In this document: one piece after another, positions 21,633-32,454 of the stretch
Layout of the letters: every line of letters starts with the position of its first letter
Position numbering within the stretch: position 1 is the first letter of the stretch
Source: Mercenaria mercenaria
Taxonomy: Eukaryota; Mollusca; Bivalvia; Venerida; Veneridae
Length of the DNA: 64,000 nucleotides
Direction: 5' to 3'
Assembly (NCBI RefSeq): GCF_021730395.1
Contig: NC_069361.1
Location: 78,935,001-78,999,000, forward strand
The notes under the pieces: model-generated
Seen by the model: only the letters and a program-made list of their open reading frames with translations
What the model was told of the DNA's origin: nothing
Databases searched by the model: none
Position numbers and translations under genes: made by a program

Positions 21633-21764
21633 TTGGGTTTGTTTGTGACCTTCCATGGGAATATGTGGGGTATGATAAATTGTGGGTGAGGATTTAGCAG
21701 AGTCCCTATATTTATCATACTGCCCCACATGTTTCTATGGAGGCTGGGTCACTAACAAACCAAA
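21633..21764. mobile_element. Imperfect inverted-repeat MITE
   Basis: TTGGGTTTGTTTGTGACC at the left and the inverse of TTTGGTTTGTTAGTGACC at the right continue inward through ATGTGGGG...ATGATAAAT with mismatches. The loop is about 25 bp. Confidence 0.6.
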
Positions 21765-21900
21765 TATATTTGATTTGTTCTATCCACCAATTATTTTCAG
21801 TCCAAAACCAACATGAAAATCTACTGACCCTCCACAGTAATAGAGGGAGTCGCCATGTGACCACCTTTTAACCAATGAAAATGCTAGAATCCTGTAGATT

Positions 21901-22155
21901 TTGTTTCTTTTGGGTTTAACACCGTTTTTCAACAGTATTTGAGTTATGTAACGGCAGGCAGTTAACCTAACCAGTGTTCATGGATTCTGTACCAGTACAA
22001 ACATGTTCTCGATCCGCAAGTAATTGCCAACTTTTCCACATGAATCAGAGGTGGAGGACAATGATTTCAGACACAATGTCTTTTATCAAATTGTCACGGA
22101 GAACATGCGCCCTGCCAGGGAATCGAACTTACAACCCCCCCCCCCCCCCCCCCGT
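21901..22155 (-). mobile_element. tRNA-derived SINE, family C, decayed head
   Basis: Inverted relative to the copy at 28426, it shows the tail TTTAACACCGTTTTTCAACA, the body TGAATCAGAGGTGGAGGAC, and a box B relic (GGGAATCGAACTTAC). The box A side is replaced by a 19-C run at 22135-22153. Confidence 0.7.
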
Positions 22156-23634
22156 AGAATGTAAAACAAATATTGGTGGTGATTTGGAACAATTCTTTTA
22201 AGTCTTAATCGATAAAGACAGTGCGACTGTGCATCAAAACTTCAACCTGAAATTCTAGGTGACAGAGGGCATAATTCATGAAATACTAGTGCCAGTGTTA
22301 TGGGCTTTGTGTCTAATGTTTGATGTGTTTTAAGGTTTAGAAGTGTATCTTCAAAACATGTAAATATCTGATAAATGAACAACATCTTAACCAACAATCT
22401 ACATGACCATTATATGTTCTGCCGTACTGTCCCATACGATGAATACTTAAAAACTAATATTCTCAAGAAGTTGTCTCACTTTAAAAATGAATCAAGTTAT
22501 GACTTGGAAACAGTTTTCTATGTTCTGGCCCCTGTGGCACCGTGTGACTTAGTTTTTGACCCCACATGACCCAGATTCGAACTTCACCTAGAGGTCATCA
22601 AGACAAACATTCTGATCAAGTTTCATGAAGATACGGTCATAAATGTGGCCTCAAGAGTGTTAACAAGCTTTTCCTTTGAACTGGCCTAGGGTCCTAGTTT
22701 TTCAGCCCACATGACCCAGTTTTAAAATTTGCCTAGAGATCATTATGATAAACATATAGACCAAGTTTCACGAAGATAGGGTCATAAATCTGGCCTCTAG
22801 AATATAAACAAACTTTTCCTTTGATTTGATCAGGTGACCTAGTTTTTGATCCAAAATGATCAAGATATGAACCTTACCTAAAGGTCATCAAGACAAACAG
22901 TCTGACCAAGTCTCATGAAGATAGGGTCATAAATGTGACCTCTAGAGTGTTAACAAACTTTTCCTTTGATTTCCTTTGACCTAGGTTTTGACCCAGTATG
23001 ACCCAGATTCAAAACTGACCTTAGAGGTCATCAAGCCAATTATTGTGACCAATTTTCATGAGTTTCAAACTTAAAATGTGGTTTCTAGAGTGTTAACAAG
23101 ATTTTCCTTTGATCTGGCATAGTGACCTAATTTTTGACCCCATATGACCCAGTTTTGAAATCGACTTAGAGATCATCAAGATAAACATTTTGACCAAGCT
23201 TCATGAAGATAGGGTCAAAAATATGGCCTCTAGAGTGTTAACAAGCTTTTCCTTTGATTTAAACGGGTGACATAGATTTTGACCCCACATGACCCAGATT
23301 CAAACTTGACCTAGAGGTCATCAAGACAAACATGCTTTACTAATTCTCATAAGTTTCAAACTTAAACTGTGGACTCTAGAGTGTTAACAAGATTTTCCTT
23401 TGATCTGGCCTAGTGACCTAGATTTTGACACCACATGACCCAGTTGCAATCTTGACCTAGAGATCATCATTCTATACAAAAATTCTGACCAAGTTTCATA
23501 AAGATTGGGTCATAAATGTGGCCTCTAGAGTGTTAACAATGCAAATGTTGACAGACGACGCACGATGCCGAACAATGACCTGTCACAATACATGTAGCTC
23601 ACCTTGAGCACTTCGTGCTCTGGTGAGCTAAAAA
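22156..23634 (-). mobile_element. Core-repeat element, inverted, about 143-bp monomer
   Basis: About seven monomers, each with gagtgttaacaa then ttttcctttga and gaggtcatcaagacaaacat, spaced about 143 bp. It closes GAGCACTTCGTGCTC (perfect hairpin) then TGGTGAGCTAAAAA, so on the minus strand it begins TTTTTAGCTCACC. The far terminus is missing at the SINE side. Confidence 0.7.
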
Positions 23635-24611
23635 TCAGAGGTTTAACACATGTGTACTACATATTGGAAAATGGCTGCTCACAGGTAAACACTTGTGCAT
23701 ATTGTAGAATCATTGCACTGACACTTAGCAGCGAAACTCGTAGGAAGTTGACAGCTGTAGGCCTTTACATTGTAAATCTGTTTGGAATGTTTTCTGGTAC
23801 ATGTACAATGTATTTGTAATGACTACATCTCTGATAATGAATTAATGTTGACATTAAAGCATAAAATTGCCTTGGTGACATTTTTTGAATGTATATTTTG
23901 TGTTTTGTTTCTGTAGTTTAAGCCGTCCGCTGTGTATTGAAATCAGTGTTGGGGTAGATATCTTCTGTTTACATCGTATTTCCAAAGATTTAAATCTCTT
24001 GTTTAAAATTATGAGATATATTCAACCTATTGATAACATGAATATGTTTGATTAATTAGAGCAAGCATGTCTGACCAGTATTTTACGACTTCTTTAGATT
24101 TTTTAAATTAATGTCTTCGTTTTCCTAACAGTAAAATGCAAATGTGGGTAAGACTTAGAGGGATGACAACTATAAAATATCAGATCATAAAATAAGTCAT
24201 CCCTAGTCAAAATAATCAACGTTCAGATTGTTTTATATTTGTAATCTAAATGTCAAAACTTCGAAGGACCAAAATGATGGAGGATAAATCACAGTATACA
24301 GTTGTGTAAAGTTACTGGTTTTATCTCTTGCACATATTGCGTGTACACGCAGTAAACCGTTTAACGTTAATGGTGTACAGTACATACATAGGTTTAAATC
24401 ACTAGAAAATTCATAACTTTGGAAATTATTGTTAATTATTATATAAATCAATGAGGAATTGAATCCCCTTTTGATACATGTAAGTTTTATTTGAATTTAT
24501 TATACCTATAACATGTGAAGCGTCGGCAGTGATGAAAATTTCATAGAAATTTCCTCCACTATTTTAGTCTTTCGAATATTTGACACGAGTGGAGATATTG
24601 CCCATAAGAAA
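23635..24611. other. No gene or repeat recognised
   Basis: This is AT-rich single-copy-looking sequence, and neither strand has a convincing exon. Confidence 0.4.
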
Positions 24612-24915
24612 AACAAGAGCTGTCAGAGGGCAGCAACACTTGATTATTCAACAGCCTTGTCAATTGAATGAAGACATTCGAAAAAGGGGAATAATCTTGT
24701 AAAAATGCAAAACAGGGTTATGGAACCTGCACAGTGCATATCAGCTTATGACAGTGGACAAGTCTGTGAAGTTTCAATCCATTCCAATTAGTGAATACCG
24801 AGATACCAGCTTACATACAAAACCTTAACCAAAAATTTCTAAGTCGAAAAAGGGGCATAATTTTGTAAAAATGAAAAGTAGAGCTATGGGACCTGTGCAT
24901 TACATGTCAGATCAT

Positions 24916-27688
24916 CTACATCTACATCTACATCTTTCACCCAACCGTCAATTTCCAACTATCACTGGGCGGCGCTGTCAGAGAAACAGTTGTTAAAGAA
25001 ATGCTAAAAAAGACAGTATGCTACAGTTAAAATGGGGCAGAGGCAAAAGAATTACATACTGACCACCGCCAGCCTCTCTCTAAAGATACCGAGACTGGGG
25101 CTAGATTTAACATAAGTTGGTAGGGAGTTCCAGAGACGGATGGTCCTTGGGAAGTAGGAGTTAGAAAAGTACTGAGTGTGAGACATGGGGATTAAGTAGT
25201 TTAGGTTTCTAGTTGGAATAAGATGAGATTGATCGACTGCAACTGTCTGGGTCCTTATTTTATAAAACATTACTAATGAGTTGTGTAACCTTCTATATTG
25301 GAGTGTATTCCATTCTAAAGTTTTCAGCATTTGTGTAACACTACTGGTGTAACTGTAGTCGTACATGACGTACCTAGCAGCTGACCTTTGGACATTTTCG
25401 ACTTTGCTAGTGAGGGTTTTTTGCCAGGGATGCCAGAAGCTTGAACAGTACTCGAGTTGAGGGCGGACATAGGTGTTATAGGCAGCAATTTTGACCTTTT
25501 TATTGTCAGTTTTCACATTCCGTTGTATGAAGCGAAGAGTGGAAGTTGCTTTGGAAGTGATATTGTCAATGTGTTTGGACCAGTTTAGATCTTTGGAAAT
25601 GGTTATGCCTAGGTATTTAGCTGCCTCACAAGTTTTTAACTCTATGTTGTGAAGTTTGTAGGGGTAGACCATGGGATTTTTCTTTCTAAAGATTCTAAGG
25701 ACTTCACACTTGTCCGGGTTGAACTCCATGGACCATGTCTTCTCCCAGGTTTCTAAGTTAATGAGGTCTTGTTGCAGAGATACACTATCTGAAATGGAGT
25801 TGATGGTAAGGTATATTATGGTGTCATCTGCAAACATTCTTGCGTTACATTTGACCGAGTCTGGTAAGTCATTGATATATACCAGGAAGAGACATGGCCC
25901 AAGAACAGACACCTGGGGAACTCCAGACAGTACAGGAAGTTCACTGGAAAAATGACCATCAATAGCGACTTTCTGGGATCGGTTGGACAGGAAAGATTTG
26001 ACCCAATTGGTAATTTGTGGGTTGACACCAAGGCTTTGTAGTTTATAAATTAGTCTTATGTGATCGACCTTGTCAAACGCCTTGGAGAAGTCCATGACAA
26101 TAACATCTGTTTGTTGACCCTGTTCAGTGTTATTGTAAAGTTCCTGAGTGAAATTAATGAGCTGAGTCTCACAACTGTGACCTGATCTAAAGCCATGCTG
26201 GAACTGGCTAAGTAGCTTATGCTTGTCAAAATAGGTCATAAGATTGGAAACAACAATGTGTTCAAGGAGTTTAGAAGCAATGCAAGTTAGGGAAATTGGG
26301 CGATAGTTACTAGGTTTAGACTTGAGACCTTTTTTAAATATGGGTGCTACAGTGGCTTTTTTCCAATCACTGGGTACTAGGCCAGATTCGAGAGATAACC
26401 TGTATATATGGGCAAGTACAGGAGCAATCTCATGGTGGAGTTCTTTTAGGATGCGTGGGGATAGTTCATCAGGTCCTGAGGCTTTATGTGGGGATAGGCC
26501 ATGGAGCAGTTTTTCCACACCTTCAGTGGTGACCTGGATCTTATTCATCTTGGAGACTGGGGATGAGAGAACGTTGGAACATATATGCTTCAGTCTAAGG
26601 GGCTGGGGAGGGGAAAAGACAGATTCAAATTGTTTAAGATAGTGGCCTTTTGGATGGGGTCCGTATAGGTAAGACCATCTGATTTGAGGGGGGCGATGCC
26701 GACATTTTCTTTTTTGTTGTGCTTGATGAAACTGTAGAACTTTTTGTTTTTACCAGGTTGTGAGTCATGGTCAAATATGATACTTTCCATATATGACCAG
26801 TATTGGGCTCTTATCTGCTTCTGGATAGAAGACTTAAGGGATCTGAATCTTTGTTGGCGGGCTGGGGAGGGAGATTTGTGTAGTTTCTGGTAAAATTTAT
26901 CACGCTTGTGTATAAGCCCGATAATTCTTGGGGTTAACCATGGCAAGTCGGCACGGGGTTTAGACATTTTAGATGGAATGTGTTTTGACTGGGATTCATT
27001 AAGGCGGTCCTTGAATGAATTCCACGCTACTTCAGGGTCTGAATGGTTTTCGGTGAGAAAGCTAGCACCAAAAGCCTTCATGTCAGATTTTAGCCCTTCC
27101 CATAGAGTTTAGAGTTTTATAGGGCATCTAGGTTGGGTTGGGCGGCCCCTATTAAGATTCAATTCATGAAAAATTATATCATGATCCGAGGTTGCTAGAC
27201 TCGGTAGGGATTTGACCAAGTGGACATGGGATGGATGGTTTGTAAAGAAGAGATCAAGGGTGTTGGATAACCTAGTTGGGATCTTAACTATTTGTTCAAG
27301 ATTATAATGGGAATATCTTTCAATAAATTCTTCATAAAAGGATCTGTTTTTACAAGTTTGTTTAGGGGACTCTTTTGACCAGTCAATGTCGGGGAGGTTG
27401 AAGTCTCCAAGTAGCCATACTATGCTGCCCTTGGGTATTTTACTAAGGGATAACCAAAGTTGGGACAGGGAGTCGGCGTCTAATTCTTGGGGTTTGTAGT
27501 AGGCTCCGACATGGATATCTTTAAGGCCAGTGATGGTAATTTTGGCCCAGGTTATATTGCATGAAGTCTTGAGGTCTGGTTGTTCTTGGCTGATCAGTGA
27601 GTTAGATATAGCTATCATCACTCCTCCGCCTTGACCTTCACTCCTGTCATCCCTATATACCTTATAATTAAGATTATCAGGAAATATT
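24916..27688 (-). mobile_element. 5'-truncated CR1/L2-type LINE
   Basis: This is a 2.8-kb minus-strand insertion with a partial endonuclease, a linker and a full reverse transcriptase. Its 3' end carries a short GATGTA tandem (24916-24935 inverted) instead of poly(A), as in CR1/L2-group elements. ATCAT is duplicated at both edges (24911-24915, 27689-27693). The 5' part, including any ORF1 and the start of the endonuclease, is absent. It carries one in-frame stop and one frameshift, so it is dead but not ancient. Confidence 0.8.
25052..26548 (-). CDS. LINE reverse transcriptase region
   Basis: The 498-codon open frame has the non-LTR reverse transcriptase order: KASGPDELSP near residue 22, WKKATVAPIFKKG at 62, YRPISLTCI at 82, the first catalytic aspartate in MDFSKAFDKVDH at 153, SGVPQVSVLGP at 208 and FADD at 239-242. 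The usual QGS in the SGVPQGS motif is QVS here. After the catalytic core come the thumb and a C-terminal segment with RLWNSLP, ending near the element's 3' end. The upstream linker is in another frame (frameshift between about 26550 and 26640), so the natural start is not this ATG. It would copy the element's own RNA at a nicked target. Confidence 0.85.
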   Translation of the reverse strand: MNKIQVTTEGVEKLLHGLSPHKASGPDELSPRILKELHHEIAPVLAHIYRLSLESGLVPSDWKKATVAPIFKKGLKSKPSNYRPISLTCIASKLLEHIVVSNLMTYFDKHKLLSQFQHGFRSGHSCETQLINFTQELYNNTEQGQQTDVIVMDFSKAFDKVDHIRLIYKLQSLGVNPQITNWVKSFLSNRSQKVAIDGHFSSELPVLSGVPQVSVLGPCLFLVYINDLPDSVKCNARMFADDTIIYLTINSISDSVSLQQDLINLETWEKTWSMEFNPDKCEVLRIFRKKNPMVYPYKLHNIELKTCEAAKYLGITISKDLNWSKHIDNITSKATSTLRFIQRNVKTDNKKVKIAAYNTYVRPQLEYCSSFWHPWQKTLTSKVENVQRSAARYVMYDYSYTSSVTQMLKTLEWNTLQYRRLHNSLVMFYKIRTQTVAVDQSHLIPTRNLNYLIPMSHTQYFSNSYFPRTIRLWNSLPTYVKSSPSLGIFRERLAVVSM

Positions 27689-27690
27689 AT
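26590..27690 (-). pseudogene. LINE endonuclease and linker, broken
   Basis: The first block (27690-27112) is the C-terminal part of an APE-type endonuclease: GGGVMIAIS, VGAYYKP, LGDFNLPDIDWS and the terminal TSDHDIIF with its SDH active-site motif. A TAA at 27109-27111 interrupts it. The same frame continues (27108-26590) as the linker with WLTPRIIGLIHKRDKFY, typical of this group between endonuclease and RT. A frameshift then leads into the RT frame. The N-terminal half of the endonuclease is missing because the copy is 5'-truncated. Confidence 0.8.
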
Positions 27691-28425
27691 CATGACAGTG
27701 AACAAGTATGTGAAGTTTCAATCCATTCCCATTAGTGGATACTGAGATACCAGCTTACATACAAAAAAAACAAAAATTTCCAAGTCAAAAAAGGGGCATA
27801 ATTTTGTAAAAGAGCAAAAACGAGTTATGGAACCTGTACAATGTAAGTCAGTTTATCACAGTGAATAAGTGTATGAAGTTTCAATCCATTCCCACAAGTG
27901 GTTACTGAGATACCAGCTTACACATACAAAAACTTAATCAAATCGGGACGCTGACGCGGACGCCGACGCACGGGCGAGTCCAATAGCTCTATATTCTTTG
28001 AATAGTCGAGCTAAAAACTCAATATTTTCCTAGGATCGTAAGGTTAGGTAGTCTAATTTTTGTGACTGGTCAAGAAAAATTCAAATAAAGCCTGGAACCA
28101 GCATATGGAAACAAAGTAATTGGCAACCCTTCTGCAAATTGATGAAAATGGCAATTTTATTTTAAAAATAAAATACAATAATGAAAATGTTGACATGTGA
28201 AAAAATTTCAAATAATTTCTTAAAATAACTTGAAATTAAAATTTTATGAATCTCTTTAATCACGGGCAAATATCTCAAAAGTAAGGGGTATATAGGAGTG
28301 AACTTGTCTGTCGGTCCGTTGGTTTTCATGGTTTCCGGACAATAACTCAAGAAAGGCTTAACAGATTTAAATAAATTTTGGTTTACAAGTGTAACATCAT
28401 AAAATACAGTTCAAGTTTGACTTCA

Positions 28426-28706
28426 GCCCGCCCGCTTAGCTCAGTAGGTAGAGCCTTGGTCTACGGATCGCGGGATCGTGAGTTCGATCCTCGGGTGGGG
28501 TGTATGTTCTCCGTGACTATTTGATAAACGACATTGTGTCTGAAATCATTAGTCCTCCACCTCTGATTCATGTGGGGAAGTTGGCAGTTACTTGCGGAGA
28601 ACAGGTTTGTACTGGTACAGAATCCAGGAACACTGGTTAGGTTAACTGCCCGCAATTACATGACTGAAATACTGTTGAAAAACGGCGTTAAATCCAAAAC
28701 AAAAAA
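28426..28706 (+). mobile_element. tRNA-derived SINE, family C (intact)
   Basis: The head has box A TTAGCTCAGTAGGTAGAG and box B GTGAGTTCGATCC, then a body (tcctccacctctgattcatg) and the tail GAAAAACGGCGTTAAATCC with a short A-rich end. A perfect 14-bp target duplication, CAAGTTTGACTTCA, lies at 28412-28425 and 28707-28720. RNA polymerase III promoter boxes look usable. Confidence 0.9.
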
Positions 28707-29314
28707 CAAGTTTGACTTCAAGTTCAGTAGGTCAAAGGTCAAGGTCACAATGACCCGGAACAGTTAAACGGTTTCCAGATGATAACTTGAGAGCGCTTGG
28801 GCCAAGGATCATAAATTTTGTTACACAGTTATAACATCATAAAATACAGGTCAAGTTTGACTTTGAGGTCAGTAGGTCAAAGGTCGAGGTCACAATAACC
28901 CGAAACAGTGAAACGGTTTCCGGATGATAACTTGAAAATGTATGGGCCTAGGATCATAAATTTTGGTACACAGGTGTAACATCATTAAATACAGGTCAGG
29001 TTCAACTTTTAGGTCAGTAGGTCAAGGTTCAAGGTCACAATGACCCGGAACAGTTAAACAGTTTCCAGATGATAGTTGAGAAAGCTTGGGACTAGGATCA
29101 CGGAAGTTGATAGGGAGGTTGGTCATGACTAGCAGATGACCCTTATTGATTTTGATATCAGTAGGTCAAAGGTCAAGGTCACAGTGACCTGGAACAGTTA
29201 AACCATTTCCAGACGTTAACTTGAGAACGCTTGTGCCAAGGATCATGAAAGTTGGTCATGACCAGCAGATCGACACCTATTGATTTTGAGGTCAGCAGGT
29301 CAAAGATCAAGGTC

Positions 29315-29512
29315 AAGGTTTATGGGGAGTGGTGGTCTAGTGGATAAGGTGTCGGCCACTCAATCCAGAGGTCATATGTTCGAGTCTCACTGAGGCCATG
29401 ACTTCTCATACAACACCAGTACTGGTTTTTCCAGGAAGCGGACTCAAGAGTGGTTACAATAGGCTTGAAGCTTTCATCACAATCGAGCTAAAAACAAATT
29501 AGTATAAACTAA
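29315..29512 (+). mobile_element. tRNA-derived SINE, family D
   Basis: Box A-like GTGGTCTAGTGGATAAGGTG and box B-like ATGTTCGAGTCTCACTG are followed by a body ending AATCGAGCTAAAAACAAA. The flanks AGATCAAGGTC (29304-29314) and AGGTCAAGGTC (29513-29523) are an 11-bp duplication with one difference. Confidence 0.75.
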
Positions 29513-29825
29513 AGGTCAAGGTCACAGTGATCCGGAACAGTTTAAACGTTTCCTGATGATAACTTGAGAACGCTTGGGCCTAGGATCACGAAACTTGATA
29601 GAGTAGGATGATCATGACCAACAGATGACCCCTATTGATTTTGAGGTTTCGACTTTGACATTGGCTTACTTTTGTGACAAAGCCGTATTGTGGGGGTATA
29701 ATTTGTCACTCCTGTGACAGTTCTAGTTGTATTTAATGCAACTGAAGTCATTAAAGTTACCTGCAGAATTATCCACTTATAGTATGCATACTAAGAAGGT
29801 ATTTTAATGGTGCTTTTTCTTTCAG

Positions 29826-29996
29826 ATATTTCGACTGTGCCGATATTTTCCTGAAGGACATTTTTCCCCCCATTTTGATGGTCATTATGATGCAAGTCCC
29901 TCAGAACGATCATTAAAAACATTTATGTTGTATCTCAATGGTGGTTTCTCAGGTGGGGCTACAAATTTTGTTGACGAGAGTCAAACACTATATAAG
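29826..29996 (+). CDS. 2OG-Fe(II) oxygenase core exon (HxD)
   Basis: The acceptor tctttcag and donor gtaagggt bound exactly 57 codons in phase 0-0. The translation has RLCRYFPEGHFSPHFDGHY then RSLKTFMLYLNGGFSGGATN, the double-stranded beta-helix core of the prolyl-4-hydroxylase-like 2OG-Fe(II) oxygenases. His16 and Asp18 of the exon (HFD) are two of the three iron ligands, and YLN...F.GG.T.F is the family's next strand pair. The enzyme would hydroxylate a protein or small substrate using 2-oxoglutarate, O2 and Fe(II); the substrate is not predictable. The exon continues in phase into 33076. No break is seen. Confidence 0.85.
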
Positions 29997-30028
29997 GTAA
30001 GGGTTATTTATCATTAAACAGGTTTTTA

Positions 30029-30445
30029 AACAAGAGGGTCATGATGACCCTGGATCGCTCATCTGAGTAATAAGGGCTACATGTCTCAAATGTCAAACTG
30101 ATGCTAAAATATTAAGAAAGTTGGTCAGTAAGTTGCATTTATGGTCACAGAAAGTCAGATTGGTGTGCAAAACTGTATATATCCTCCAAATTTCAAGGCT
30201 GTAACTTAAAAAAGAAGAAGTAGGTCAAGGTCACAGTCAAGTGACTGCTAGGAAATAGGTCTAGGAAATAGATAACTTTTAAGTATTTTTTCTTTTATAA
30301 TTCATATACAAGTGACCCCCGGGGCAGGGCCTCTTTTCCCCCAGGTGTATAATTTGAACAATCTTGTTAGAGAACCTCTAGGAATGCTATATACTAAATA
30401 TCAAAGGCCTGGGCCTTGAACTTTCAGACAAGAAGATTTTTGAAG
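30029..30445 (-). repeat. Core-repeat element fragment (AACAAGAGGG end)
   Basis: It opens AACAAGAGGGTCATGATGAC (hairpin GGTCATGATGACC) and decays into text with aagtaggtcaaggtcacag. The other terminus is not seen. It lies in the intron between the oxygenase exons. Confidence 0.55.
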
Positions 30446-31017
30446 TTTTTATGCCCCCACCATAAAATGGGGGGGGGCCATACAGTGTTACCCATGTCCG
30501 TGTGTGTGTTTGGGAAAGGGTGGTGTTCGTGTCCGGGCCATAACTTTGACATGCATGGTCCGATTTCAGAATAATTTGACACACATGGTAAAAACGGGAC
30601 GTATTATGGGAACGCCCCTTGTGGGCGGCGTCCACAGATTTTGTCCGGAGCACATCTTCTTTATGCATGGAGGGATTTTGATGAAACTTGGCACATTTGT
30701 TCACCATCATGAGACAGTGTCATGCGCAAGAACCAGGTCCCTAGGTCTTAGGTCAGGTCACGTAGAGGTCAAAAGATACAAGAATGAAAACTTTGTCTGG
30801 AGCATTTCTTCGTCATGCATGAAGCGATTTTGATATAACTTGGCACAAATGTTCACCACCATGAGACGGAGTGTCGTGCACAAGAACCAGGTCCCTAGGT
30901 CTAAGTTCAAGGTCACACTTAAGAGGCCAAAGGTCAAATGCAAGAATGACTTCACATACAGGTACTTAAGAAATTTGCTATGACGAGCCTATATTGTAAC
31001 ATTCTTGCACTCTTGTT
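30446..31017 (+). mobile_element. Chimeric core-repeat element
   Basis: The 5' end is TTTTTATGCCCCCACC with hairpin partner TGGGGGGG, a different 5' family. At about 30590 it switches to the TATACGCCC-type body (AAAACGGGACGTATTATGGG), two 157-bp monomers, and the normal end TTCTTGCACTCTTGTTT. So one element has the head of one family and the body and tail of another. Confidence 0.6.
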
Positions 31018-31575
31018 TATATTTGGCATGAATATTAACCTCAGTGAGACGGAGTGTTATGCACAAACCCCAGGTTCCAATATCAAAGGTCAAGGTCACA
31101 GTTGGAGGTCAAAGGTCATATCAGATAACTTTGACATGCATTCAGAGGAATCTTGTTTATATTTGGCATGAATGTTTAACTCAATGAGAAGGACTCTATC
31201 TCAAAGGTCAAGGTCACAGTTAGGGGTCAAAGGGCGGGCTCGACATGTTACCTATGGGCATCTAGTTTTCTTTTATTTTCCTACAAATTTAAAAATCAAA
31301 TTCATTTAAAACAAAATATTGATAGATGTCAAAAGAAATTAACAACTGTTGATTTTCAGACATGTAAATTCAAATCCAGACACTTCGCATTCTAGCATAT
31401 TGTAATGTATATTTATATTGTTTATACATCATTGACAGATATCTGATCATTAGGTTATACTAAAGTTGAGATAATAAGTCCACACCTGGCAGGGATCCCT
31501 GTATTGCATGGCAATAATTAATTCACTTGTTATAAACAATATAAAACTAGCTTTGTGTTATTTTTTATCAGTATG
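31018..31575. other. Repeat fragments, then nothing recognised
   Basis: Positions 31018-31230 hold two decayed monomers (aggtcaaggtcacagttag) related to the previous element. From 31261 the sequence is AT-rich intron with no feature I can name. Confidence 0.4.
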
Positions 31576-32454
31576 ATTATTGTACCACCCGACAACAAAG
31601 TTGTAAGGGGGGGTATACTGGTTTCAGGTTGTCTCTCTGTCTGTCCGTCCGTCTGTCCGTAGACACAATCTTGTGTGCACCATCTCTCCTCATCCCCTTG
31701 ACACAATTTAATGAAACTTCACACAAGTGATCAGTAACAACAGTAGTTGTGCATGGGGCATGTTAGGTTCTTCTAGAAAAAAAATTGCAGAGTTACGGGA
31801 CTTTGTTTTTTGTAACTATACTATATACATAGACACAATCTTATGCGCACCATCTCTCCTCATCCCCTTGACACAATTTAATGAAACTTCACACAAGTGA
31901 TCAGTAACAACAGTAGTTGTGCATGGGGTATGTTAGGTTCTTTCAGAAAAACATTTTGCAGAGTTACGGGACTTTGTTTTTTGTTACTATACTATATACA
32001 TAGACACAATCTTGTGGGCACCATCTCTCCTCATTCCCTTGACACAATTTAATGAAACTTCACACAAGTGATCAGTAACAACAGTAGTTGTGCATGGGGC
32101 ATGTTAGGTTCTTTCAACAACAAAAATTGCACAGTTATGGGACTTTGTTTCTTGTTAACATACTATGTACATACAGTCTGCATATGCAATCTTGTGCGCG
32201 CCTAATCTTCCAAACCCTTGCACACAATTTAATGAAACTTCACACAAGTTATCAGTACCAACCCTAGTTGTGCATGGTGCATGTTACGTTCTTTTAGATA
32301 AAATTCTGCATAGTTATGGGACTTTGTTTTTTGTTACTATACTGTATATACATACAGTCCACATAATTATGCAATCTTGTGTGCGTCAAATTGTAATGTA
32401 CTGTTTCAGTGCATGCAGGGGGTACATTCATCACCTTTAGTGATAGCTCTAGTT
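31576..32454 (+). mobile_element. Core-repeat element, about 170-bp monomer, CTAGTT end
   Basis: It opens near CCGACAACAAAGTTGTAAGG with a short inverted pair (ACAAC/GTTGT). It has about four monomers of about 170 bp containing aacagtagttgtgcatgggg, and ends TCACCTTTAGTGA (hairpin), TAGCTCTAGTT. The termini are Helitron-like (hairpin shortly before CTAG, then T). Confidence 0.65.

Larger units (their letters stand above)
24612..28013 (-). mobile_element. Core-repeat element, GACTATTC type, split by a LINE
   Basis: The left part (24612-24915) opens AACAAGAGCTGTCAGAGGGC and the right part (27689-28013) closes GAATAGTCGAGCTAAAAA. Both carry the 163-bp monomer seen at 5072, inverted. The text breaks in mid-monomer at ATCAT, where the LINE sits, and resumes with ATCATGACAGTG. 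Confidence 0.8.
28240..29728 (+). mobile_element. Core-repeat element with CTAGTT end, carrying two SINEs
   Basis: Monomers contain aggtcaaaggtcaaggtcac, cggaacagttaaac and gatgataacttgagaa. It ends GTCACTCCTGTGAC (perfect hairpin arms), AGTT, CTAGTT at 29711-29728, a Helitron-like 3' terminus. The 5' terminus is not recognisable. SINEs sit at 28426 and 29315. Confidence 0.65.

Noticed and set aside
28426-28500. A functional tRNA gene
   Set aside because: Box A and box B are good, but the sequence runs directly into a SINE body and is flanked by a 14-bp target duplication; the acceptor stem does not pair properly. The same applies at 32626 and 29315.
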